NCBI GenBank assembly: GCA_019428955.1
Contig: JAHYJF010000146.1
Coordinates: 1 to 8,770 of the forward strand
DNA: 8,770 bases
Direction of reading: 5' to 3'
DNA from: Burkholderiaceae bacterium
GTDB lineage: Bacteria > Pseudomonadota > Gammaproteobacteria > Burkholderiales > Burkholderiaceae_E
The position numbers and the translations under genes were made by a program. Within the stretch, counting starts at the first letter, position 1. Each line of letters starts with the position of its first letter. Shown in pieces: positions 1 to 5,050 of the stretch. The notes below the pieces were generated by a model. It saw only the letters and a program-made list of their open reading frames with translations, was not told the DNA's origin and ran no database searches.

Positions 1-592
1 GGACAGCGGCGGGCGGCTCGGGCCGGTGGCGATGGTCACGACCGCCGGGGCGCAGGCGCTCGCTTTCGCGCCACTCGATGCGCTCGAGGCGGCGCCCATG
101 TTCGCTGGCACGCATACCGGCACGGCGCGGCTCGACGGCGCGCTGACGCTCGGAGCGGCAACGATGTTCGATAGCTGGTCCGATGTCGATGCGGTGCCAA
201 GCTTCGACTGGGAGGGCGGGGTCATTGCCTCGGGCATCTACGGCTTCGCCGCGGGCATCGACTTCGGAGCTGTCCGCCGCGCCCGTTTGCGCAGCCAGAT
301 CGCGGTGGCGGGCTTTGCCGTCTTCGACCGGATCGACGCGCGCGCGGCCCCCCTCGACGCCTGGGAGGATTTCGACGGGGCGGAAGGCGCCGAGGTCGAC
401 GTGGTGATGGAGTTCCGCGAGACCGACGACGACCCGGGTGGGCCTGGCCCCGCCTGGAGCGGCTGGAGCCGGATCGACGGCCACGAGATCGAAGCGCGGG
501 CGGTGCAAGCCCGCGCGATATTACGCACCGCTGACGCCGCCTTCGCGCCGCGCGTTACCGCACTTGGACTTCACGCAGACGGGGTTTCCTGA
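1..592 (+). CDS. Phage tail-tip / host-specificity (J-like) protein, C-terminal fragment
   Basis: The reading frame is open from the left edge (first full codon at base 2), so only the last 196 or so residues of a larger protein are seen; the GTG and ATG codons at 26 and 32 are internal. The fragment is rich in aromatic, acidic and small residues and looks like paired beta-sandwich domains. The end, with W-S-G-W-S-R-I-D-G, then an ARAVQARAILRT-like strand and RVTALGLHAD, resembles the C-terminus of large phage tail-tip proteins of the lambda J/host-specificity type. Such proteins sit at the tail end and contact the cell surface. Its stop codon overlaps the next start (TGATG at 590-594), fitting a co-translated tail operon. 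I infer the J-like identity from the C-terminal pattern and from the genes after it; another tail fibre or baseplate protein is possible. Confidence 0.7.
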   Translation, partial: DSGGRLGPVAMVTTAGAQALAFAPLDALEAAPMFAGTHTGTARLDGALTLGAATMFDSWSDVDAVPSFDWEGGVIASGIYGFAAGIDFGAVRRARLRSQIAVAGFAVFDRIDARAAPLDAWEDFDGAEGAEVDVVMEFRETDDDPGGPGPAWSGWSRIDGHEIEARAVQARAILRTADAAFAPRVTALGLHADGVS

Positions 593-1323
593 TGGCACAG
601 ACGACAAGCTTTGCAATCGCCAATGACAGCGGCGTCGCCGTGCGCGCGCGGATCAACGAGGTGCTGGCAGCACTCGCCTCGAGCAACGCGGGGGCAACTG
701 CCCCCGCCACGACCGCGCCCGGCATGCTCTGGTTCGACACCGGGGTGACGCCGCCGACGCTCCGCCGCCGCAACGCCGCCAATGACGGCTGGCAGGCCGA
801 GCGCGACCCGGTCCGCATGTATCTCGACAGCGCCCGCGTGACCCTGAGGAGTGCCGATGGTGCCGAAACGCTCGCGGATTTCCTGGCCGGGGGTGGTGCC
901 TACCTGCGCCATGACAACGTCAGCCGCATCTGGACCACCGCGACCGGCGCCGAGATCTACGGCGCGCTCGAGGTCGACACGATCAACGGCGCGGCGCTGG
1001 CCGGGGGTTTCACCGCAACGTCAGACAACGACGGCACACGCTCGCCCGCGGTCAGCGGCGGGATCTACACGCCAACCCCCGTTGGCGGCAACTTCCGCCG
1101 CATCGTCAATGGCGGCGCCTTTACCTTCCGGCCGCCCTCGGCGACGGGCGACTATACGCTCCACGTGCTGATGACCAACAGCGCCACGGCAGGCGCGGTG
1201 ACCTTCGGCAGTTTTACCAGGGTGATCGGCGATGCGCTGACCACCACCGAGGGGCATGCCTTCTTCATCACCCTCGAGAAGCACTACGGGTTCACCCGCG
1301 CGATTGTCGGGGCGCTGCAATGA
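592..1323 (+). CDS. Tail-fibre-like phage structural protein
   Basis: This 243-residue protein starts at an ATG sharing one base with the preceding stop. The N-terminal part (about 1-35) is a short helix-forming stretch. Residues 43-68 hold the pattern PGMLWFDT...LRRRNAANDGW, a 'window-and-label' motif I associate with tail-fibre and tail-associated proteins of alphaproteobacterial phages. From about residue 164 a C-terminal domain begins at GGNFRRIVNGGAFTFRPP and ends in IVGALQ. It is beta-rich, with alternating Thr/Gly/Phe, and resembles a compact adhesin-like head domain of phage tails. The likely role is in the tail tip or side fibre, helping to recognise the host. The last four bases form an ATGA overlap with the next gene (1320-1323). 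Assignment to a structural role is fairly firm; the exact part is inferred. Confidence 0.7.
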   Translation: MAQTTSFAIANDSGVAVRARINEVLAALASSNAGATAPATTAPGMLWFDTGVTPPTLRRRNAANDGWQAERDPVRMYLDSARVTLRSADGAETLADFLAGGGAYLRHDNVSRIWTTATGAEIYGALEVDTINGAALAGGFTATSDNDGTRSPAVSGGIYTPTPVGGNFRRIVNGGAFTFRPPSATGDYTLHVLMTNSATAGAVTFGSFTRVIGDALTTTEGHAFFITLEKHYGFTRAIVGALQ

Positions 1324-2003
1324 TCGGCCAGTTCATGCCGCTACCGCCACCCTACGACATCCTGCGTGAGGTCAAGCTCGCGGCCTCCGCCACCTCGACC
1401 GCTGCCACCATCCTCATGCCCGCCGGGGTGCGGGCGGGCGATCTGGCGCTCCTCTTCGACGCCCCCGCCGGGGGCAACTCGCCGCGCGTGGTGCCGGGCG
1501 GTTTCACCTCGCTTTATGCCATCGCCACCAGCGGCAACTGGGGCCGCCATCATGGCGTGGCAATGCGCGTCATCGCGAGCGCCGCCGAGGGCGGCACCAC
1601 GCTGACGGGGAGCGCGGGCACCGTCGACTCGGGCACCGGTGTCGTCAACAGCCGCAAGATCCTGCTGGTCTTCCGCGGCAACGTACCTTTCAGGACAGCC
1701 ATCTATGTGCCCGGCGTCAGCACCGGCTCGAATAACAACCCAAGCACCGTCACGCTCAACTCGGGCGCGGGCACGCCGCCGCTGATCCTCTGGGGCTGCA
1801 TCTCGACCACGGCGCATGCGAGCACTCCCTTCGAGGCGGGCTATACCACCCCCGCCTTCGGCGCCGAGGTTGCGATCGAGGCGCTGCGCGTGGGCTACAC
1901 CATCGTCAACCGCGGCGGCACGCCTTTGAATCAGGCGGTCGACATGCTCGACCTCGGCTCCTCGAATATGATCACCGCCGCTTATGTCACCCTGGAGGGA
2001 TGA
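1320..2003 (+). CDS. Beta-rich phage minor structural protein
   Basis: The 227-residue protein begins at the ATG of an ATGA overlap, which supports translational coupling with the gene before it. It is dominated by Gly, Thr, Ser, Ala and Val in alternating patterns, with AGDLALLFDAPAGG near residues 39-52, PGGFTSLYAIATSG next, and several later short strands, and it has no membrane segment or signal peptide. This composition and the AGDLA...PGGFT pattern resemble single-domain beta-sandwich proteins found beside tail fibres in phages of Rhodobacterales and related groups. I infer a particle-associated or receptor-contact role. No catalytic motif is visible. The next gene starts directly after the stop. 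Confidence 0.6.
   Translation: MIGQFMPLPPPYDILREVKLAASATSTAATILMPAGVRAGDLALLFDAPAGGNSPRVVPGGFTSLYAIATSGNWGRHHGVAMRVIASAAEGGTTLTGSAGTVDSGTGVVNSRKILLVFRGNVPFRTAIYVPGVSTGSNNNPSTVTLNSGAGTPPLILWGCISTTAHASTPFEAGYTTPAFGAEVAIEALRVGYTIVNRGGTPLNQAVDMLDLGSSNMITAAYVTLEG
1994..2000 (+). promoter_or_regulatory. Strong ribosome binding site
   Basis: GGAGGGA lies inside the last codons of the upstream gene, three bases before its stop overlaps the zone just ahead of the ATG at 2004. It supports that ATG over later in-frame codons. Confidence 0.6.
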
Positions 2004-2486
2004 ATGCTGGAACTGCGCGATAACGGCAAACTGGTGCAAATGGTCGCCGAGGGCGGCTGGGTCACCTTGCCGAACGGCGACCGCCTTTCCCCTGCGCTGG
2101 CGGGTTGGTCGAATGCGGATGGGTTCAGCCTTGTGGCGGCAGCCAAGGCTGCGGCAGAGGTGCTGCAATTGCCGGAGCCCACGGCGGAAGAGCGGCGCGC
2201 GGCGCTGCCTGTGCTCAGCCGCCGCCAGGTGTTCATCGGCCTCGTGGCATCGGGCCTCGCGACCGCCGAGGAGGTGCTGGCGATTTCTGCCTCCGGCACC
2301 ATTCCCGCTGTGATTGAGGCGACTTTTGCGGCGCTGCCTGAGCCGCAACAGAGCTACGCCCGCATTACCTTCGCGGAGTTCACTGTCGCGCAACGTCTCG
2401 ACCCGACCACGCTTCTGCTCCAGGCGGCGGCCGGATTGACCGACGCCGAGATCGATGCCTTCTTCGTGGAGTTCGCGAGGGTGTGA
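2004..2486 (+). CDS. Small phage protein downstream of tail fibres (tail-assembly-like)
   Basis: The gene starts at the ATG immediately after the previous TGA, with a strong ribosome site GGAGGGA at 1994-2000. The 160-residue product has three visible parts. A short N-terminal beta region (residues 1-35) includes GGWVTLPNGDRLSP. A helical middle holds the pattern RRQVFIGLVASGLATAEEVL (73-92). A helical C-terminus (118-154) has ARITFAEF, then a Leu/Ala-rich helix, then GLTDAEIDAFF. Small proteins with a helical end of this sort often follow tail-fibre genes in prophages and are thought to help fibre folding or attachment. That role is inference here. It is not a membrane protein. It closes the tail block; about 75 bases without a gene follow. 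Confidence 0.6.
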   Translation: MLELRDNGKLVQMVAEGGWVTLPNGDRLSPALAGWSNADGFSLVAAAKAAAEVLQLPEPTAEERRAALPVLSRRQVFIGLVASGLATAEEVLAISASGTIPAVIEATFAALPEPQQSYARITFAEFTVAQRLDPTTLLLQAAAGLTDAEIDAFFVEFARV

Positions 2487-2561
2487 AGGGCTGGCAGATA
2501 ACCTGCGCCCGCCCATCGAACCGTCACGTTCCAAGCCACCACCCGACCCCGGAGACCCTCG

Positions 2562-2825
2562 ATGCTGCCCGACTGGGAGACTCTGCAAAAGACCTGGCCA
2601 CTGCTCGCCGCCCTTGCCGCCCTTTGGGCCCGCCTCGAGGTTGCACGTGCTTTGGGCCGTGCAGCGACGGTCCAGAACGTGGCTGAGCTTGCGCGGCTCG
2701 AAGCCAAGGTCGCCACTATGGACAAGGCCGCGCAAAACCACGCCGTCCAACTCGGCCGCATCGAAGAGGCGCTGAAGGGTGTCGGCCACACCCTCGAGCG
2801 GATTGATCGCAAGATCGGGAACTGA
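2562..2825 (+). CDS. Small coiled-coil protein with hydrophobic N-terminus (DUF2730-like)
   Basis: The gene encodes 87 residues, with GGAGA at 2551-2555 placed six bases before the ATG. Residues 12-22 (WPLLAALAALW) form a short hydrophobic stretch that may anchor the protein in or against the inner membrane. Residues 38-86 are a predicted coiled coil with heptad-like spacing of Leu/Val/Ile and many charged residues, ending in LERIDRKIGN. Small proteins of this layout occur in prophages of alphaproteobacteria and some Mu-like phages (the DUF2730 type). Its position just before the endolysin suggests a link to lysis or to the membrane, but the hydrophobic stretch is short for a classical holin. 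The function is not established. A terminator-like hairpin follows at 2907-2930. Confidence 0.55.
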   Translation: MLPDWETLQKTWPLLAALAALWARLEVARALGRAATVQNVAELARLEAKVATMDKAAQNHAVQLGRIEEALKGVGHTLERIDRKIGN

Positions 2826-2906
2826 AGCGCAAGCCATGGTGTGGAGTCGCATTCGACCTATGTGACCGACACCGCGCAAATCCACCGCAATCTTGAACCA
2901 CCCCGG

Positions 2907-2930
2907 CCCGTCGCCCACGCGGCGGGTTTT
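2907..2930 (+). terminator. Terminator-like hairpin just ahead of the endolysin gene
   Basis: The arms CCCGTCG (2907-2913) and CGGCGGG (2920-2926) can pair over seven positions, one of them a G-T wobble, around a six-base loop, and are followed directly by TTTT (2927-2930). This is the shape of an intrinsic terminator, although the T run is short. It ends only eight bases before the ribosome site of the endolysin gene, leaving no room for a promoter in between, so read-through or antitermination would be needed to express lysis genes from upstream. Confidence 0.55.
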
Positions 2931-2938
2931 GCATTCAT

Positions 2939-2943
2939 GGAGG
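2939..2943 (+). promoter_or_regulatory. Ribosome binding site that fixes the endolysin start
   Basis: GGAGG lies five bases before the ATG at 2949. It selects this start over the in-frame GTG at 2841, which would translate through the hairpin at 2907-2930, and over the ATG at 2937, which overlaps the site itself. Confidence 0.7.
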
Positions 2944-2948
2944 ATCCC

Positions 2949-3623
2949 ATGACCACCACGACCTATCCGCATTTCCGCGACGTGCCGAAGAGCGCCTGGC
3001 ACTGGCCGAACTTCTCGCCCGCCGAGATCGCCTGCCGCGGCACCGGCGCGCTGAAGCTCGACACCGAGGCGATGGACAAGCTGCAAGCCCTGCGCGACGC
3101 GCTCGGCAAGCCGATGCTGGTGTTGTCGGGCTACCGCAGCCCGGCGCACAACAGGGCCGTGGGCGGCGCGCTAGCCTCAAAGCACATGGACGGCACGGCC
3201 TTCGACATCGCGATGGCGAACCACGACCCCGTCGCTTTCGAGGCCGCGGCGCGCAAGGCAGGCTTCAAGGGTTTCGGCTTCTATCCGCGCTCGGGCTTCA
3301 TGCACATCGACCTCGGCCCGGCACGCGAATGGGGCGAGCGGTTTGCGGCGCGGGCAACAGCATTCGCCCCGGAAGTGCCGCCCGCCCGCGAGGTGCTGGC
3401 CGAAAGCCGTACGCTCAAGGGCAGTGGTGCCGCCGGGGTGGCCACTGTCGGTGCCGCCGGGGTCGAGGTGGCGCGCGAGGTTCTGGGCGAGACCCAGTCG
3501 GCGATCCTGCCGCTGGTGCCCTACCTCGACACCCTGCGCTGGCTCTTCATCGCAGTGGCGCTGGCGGGCATCGCCGTGACGATCCACGCCCGGATCGACG
3601 ACTGGAAACGGGGGCGGCGCTGA
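2949..3623 (+). CDS. M15-family zinc D-Ala-D-Ala peptidase (endolysin) with C-terminal membrane segment
   Basis: The 224-residue product has an N-terminal peptidase M15 domain of the YcbK/M15A type (residues about 8-128). It shows SGYRSPAHN at 60-68, then S-K-H-M-D-G-T-A-F-D (77-86) and F-M-H-I-D-L-G (117-123). His79, Asp86 and His119 match the expected zinc ligands. Enzymes of this family cut peptide cross-links or D-Ala ends in peptidoglycan. A Gly/Ala-rich linker (158-175) leads to a probable transmembrane helix (196-213, LRWLFIAVALAGIAVTIH) and a basic tail (DDWKRGRR). There is no N-terminal signal peptide. The gene overlaps the next start (TGATG, 3621-3625) and heads a lysis cassette with two spanin genes. 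The enzyme family is well supported by the motifs; the use of the membrane segment (anchor, export or holin-like action) is inferred. Confidence 0.88.
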   Translation: MTTTTYPHFRDVPKSAWHWPNFSPAEIACRGTGALKLDTEAMDKLQALRDALGKPMLVLSGYRSPAHNRAVGGALASKHMDGTAFDIAMANHDPVAFEAAARKAGFKGFGFYPRSGFMHIDLGPAREWGERFAARATAFAPEVPPAREVLAESRTLKGSGAAGVATVGAAGVEVAREVLGETQSAILPLVPYLDTLRWLFIAVALAGIAVTIHARIDDWKRGRR

Positions 3624-3874
3624 TGCGCTGGCTCGCAGCCCTCCTAGCCAGCGGCCCGGCGCGCAAGGCATTGGGCCTGATGCTCGCAGCCCTCACCCTC
3701 GCTCTGTTCCTCCTCAACCTCCGCCGCGCCGGGGAAAGCGCCGGACGCCTCGCCGAGCGGCTCGACACAATGGAGACGGTCAATGAAGCCCAACGCAAGA
3801 TGCTGGAGGCAGCGGCGCGCCGCCCCGCTGATCGCGATGCTGTGGTTAAGCGCCTGCGCGACGGGCGGTTCTGA
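3623..3874 (+). CDS. Rz-like inner-membrane spanin (i-spanin)
   Basis: The 83-residue protein starts at an ATG sharing one base with the endolysin stop. Residues 16-33 (ALGLMLAALTLALFLLNL) form an N-terminal membrane anchor, followed by a charged, coiled-coil-prone stretch (34-70, with RLAERLDTMETVNEAQRKML) and a basic end. This is the layout of the inner-membrane subunit of two-part spanins, which links to an outer-membrane lipoprotein and disrupts the outer membrane in the last step of lysis. It is shorter than lambda Rz. The key support is the overlapping out-of-frame lipoprotein gene that starts inside it at 3783, the classical Rz/Rz1 arrangement. An internal start at Met20 is possible but would remove part of the membrane segment. 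Confidence 0.75.
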   Translation: MRWLAALLASGPARKALGLMLAALTLALFLLNLRRAGESAGRLAERLDTMETVNEAQRKMLEAAARRPADRDAVVKRLRDGRF

Positions 3875-4034
3875 GGGGGTTGGATCTGTCGCGTGTCCGC
3901 CAGTTGTAGAGTACAGCCGGGCCGAGCAGGTGCAGGCGGCGGCCGAGGTCGAGGCTTTGCCCGAAGGGGCGGTTCTGGACAGGATGCTCGCCGACTATGC
4001 AGTGATGCGGGAACAGGCGCGGGTGTGCAGGTGA
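3783..4034 (+). CDS. Rz1-like outer-membrane lipoprotein spanin (o-spanin), overlapping Rz
   Basis: This 83-residue protein is read in a different frame from the i-spanin gene and overlaps its last 92 bases. GGAGA at 3772-3776 stands six bases before the ATG. A basic N-region (residues 1-12), a short hydrophobic core (APLIAMLWLS) and the lipobox L-S-A-C give a lipidated Cys25. The mature part of about 59 residues has CPPVVEYS (38-45), AAAEVEALPEGAVLDRML and DYAVMREQARVCR. The C-P-P-x-V-E-Y ... L-P ... D-Y-x-x-M-R-x-Q-x-R-x-C pattern is one I recall from small lipoproteins at this place in alphaproteobacterial prophages. Cys38 and Cys82 could form a disulfide within or between subunits. The overlap with a membrane-anchored coiled-coil gene makes the o-spanin call strong despite low sequence conservation in the group. 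Confidence 0.8.
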   Translation: MKPNARCWRQRRAAPLIAMLWLSACATGGSEGVGSVACPPVVEYSRAEQVQAAAEVEALPEGAVLDRMLADYAVMREQARVCR

Positions 4035-4038
4035 AGAA

Positions 4039-4102
4039 CGGGCCGGGTGCCAACCCCACAGGAAGCGCCATACGCCTCGACAGCGGTGCATTGCCCGGCC
4101 CG
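4039..4102. repeat. 9-bp inverted repeat after the lysis genes
   Basis: CGGGCCGGG at 4039-4047 is the exact reverse complement of CCCGGCCCG at 4094-4102, with AA before the first arm and TT shortly after the second. The 46-base spacing and the lack of a T run argue against a normal intrinsic terminator. It starts five bases after the o-spanin stop. Confidence 0.55.
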
Positions 4103-4150
4103 GTTCTCACATTCACGGTTTCAAGGAGCGGCAGAGACTTGCTGCGCACT

Positions 4151-4156
4151 TATAAT
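4151..4156 (+). promoter_or_regulatory. Isolated TATAAT, possible -10 box
   Basis: The consensus -10 hexamer TATAAT is present, but no TTGACA-like hexamer stands 16-18 bases upstream. The 12-bp palindrome at 4194-4205 lies about 38 bases downstream. The nearest + strand gene starts 410 bases away, so any transcript would have a long leader. Confidence 0.25.
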
Positions 4157-4193
4157 GGCATGCGCCGTTACTGCGTGTCGCGATTCGAAATGG

Positions 4194-4205
4194 GCACAAT
4201 TGTGC
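4194..4205. promoter_or_regulatory. 12-bp perfect palindrome, candidate operator
   Basis: GCACAATTGTGC is a perfect palindrome. It is flanked by GG on the left and, after one extra A, by CCC on the right, which nearly extends the symmetry. Dimeric repressors bind sites of this form. It lies in the gene-poor stretch downstream of a TATAAT. Binding is inference. Confidence 0.35.
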
Positions 4206-4555
4206 ACCCACTCCGAATGAATACCGGGCAATAAGAATAGTTCATACAGAGACGGTTGGCCCTCACGCGGCCTGGCTCGGGGGCATGTCTCCGCGATAAC
4301 GGGAAATGCGAGCAGATGTTCGATCAACGCATGGATACAAACAGTTGGCACGCTCCTCCTTCAGCGAGAGCGGTCAGCTGGCGAAATCAATCGGGTGGTG
4401 AGCATCCCAATCATCAGTCGAAGGTGTGCATGCGCGCAACAGTCTGCAGCAAAAAATTTCGTAACCTATTTGCCGCATTGCATGAATCGCCTGTCGACGA
4501 CCAACTGTGCCGACGCGAGGCACTACCTTAGCGTGCAGTACTCACTATTATCAAT

Positions 4556-4560
4556 GGAGG
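4556..4560 (+). promoter_or_regulatory. Ribosome binding site of the lipoprotein gene
   Basis: GGAGG lies five bases before the ATG at 4566 and overlaps the alternative in-frame ATG at 4554, so 4566 is preferred. Confidence 0.7.
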
Positions 4561-4565
4561 TCTCG

Positions 4566-4898
4566 ATGTCGAAAAATGCTTTGATACTACTATCATTCCT
4601 AGTGGTTTCCGCGTGCGCCAAGCAGCCCGATCAGATTGCCGCGATAGAAGTGGGTGGCGATGCTTACTCCCGATACTCGTGCCCTCAACTCAGAGGCGAG
4701 CAACTGACCGTCGCTCAAGAAATAGAGAACTTGTCTGCATCGCAGAGATCGGCGGCCAACGGTGATGCGCTAGGCGTTTTCTTGCTAGGCATTCCACTAT
4801 CCAGCATGTCAGGCAACGATCAAGAGGCAAGTCTCGCCATCGCAAAAGGCAAGGCTCAAGCAATTCAGCGGCAACTGGCGGCTAAATCGTGCGGGTGA
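4566..4898 (+). CDS. Small lipoprotein of unknown function (prophage cargo)
   Basis: The 110-residue product has a clear lipoprotein signal: MSKNALILLSFLVV followed by S-A-C, giving lipidated Cys17. The mature part has Y-S-R-Y-S-C at 34-39, a helical charged stretch (43-62), a short hydrophobic segment DALGVFLLGIPLSSMSG (67-83) and a final helix ending in K-S-C-G. Cys39 and Cys109 may form a disulfide. The pattern of a Cys-containing start, a GVFLLGIP-like segment followed by S-x-S-G-x-D, and a terminal Cys recalls a small family of conserved Rhodobacterales/phage lipoproteins, but I know no function for it. The preceding ATG at 4554 and an upstream GTG extension to 4395 are less likely starts. 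The gene is less GC-rich than the phage genes before it. Lipoproteins here in prophages often change the cell surface or block superinfection; that role is a guess. Confidence 0.75.
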   Translation: MSKNALILLSFLVVSACAKQPDQIAAIEVGGDAYSRYSCPQLRGEQLTVAQEIENLSASQRSAANGDALGVFLLGIPLSSMSGNDQEASLAIAKGKAQAIQRQLAAKSCG

Positions 4899-4993
4899 AA
4901 TTACCTGCCGTAGAACATTCTTCCAGCCACGACCTGAACCTATAGTCAGCCCGATTATTGGCGTGAGCTACTAAAATGATGACAGGATTCTGA

Positions 4994-5050
4994 ATGCAAG
5001 AGCGACCAATACTCGCCCGATCAGGTAATGGAGCTAGCGAATTTGTCTGA
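4994..5050 (+). other. Short reading frame with good ribosome site overlapping the next gene's start
   Basis: ATG at 4994 has AGGA at 4984-4987 with a six-base gap. It encodes only 18 residues before a TGA near 5048 and overlaps the start of the next gene (5028) in another frame. It may be a leader peptide, or the original start of the large gene cut off by a one-base indel: the large gene's frame is open back to 4983 and its extra residues (SDQYSPDQV) look protein-like. Confidence 0.35.

Larger units (their letters stand above)
4035..4553 (+). other. Stretch without a convincing gene (about 520 bases)
   Basis: No open frame here has a credible start, ribosome site and protein-like composition. 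It holds a long-range inverted repeat (4039-4047 with 4094-4102), a perfect TATAAT (4151-4156), a 12-bp palindrome (4194-4205) and an AAAAAA tract (4451-4456). GC content falls visibly from left to right across it, marking the change from phage lysis genes to the AT-richer cargo region. It may carry regulatory sequence or a decayed gene; I cannot tell which. Confidence 0.5.

Noticed and set aside
2841..2948. N-terminal extension of the endolysin from a GTG
   Set aside because: It would be translated through the terminator-like hairpin and adds 36 residues unlike the family; the ATG at 2949 has a strong ribosome site.
1341..3149. A 602-codon open frame on the - strand
   Set aside because: It lies opposite five well-supported + strand phage genes that have ribosome sites and coupled junctions. 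Its product is rich in Arg, His and Gly with no domain, as expected from the antisense of high-GC coding DNA.
4121..4351. 76-codon - strand frame in the gene-poor stretch
   Set aside because: There is no convincing start signal or protein pattern, and it would run across the palindrome and the TATAAT.
4256..4531. 91-codon + strand frame in the gene-poor stretch
   Set aside because: It begins at a TTG without a ribosome site, and its product has a mixed, low-structure composition with no recognisable pattern.
4395..4565. Longer form of the lipoprotein gene from an upstream GTG
   Set aside because: It would bury the lipoprotein signal peptide inside the protein, while the ATG at 4566 has GGAGG in the right place.
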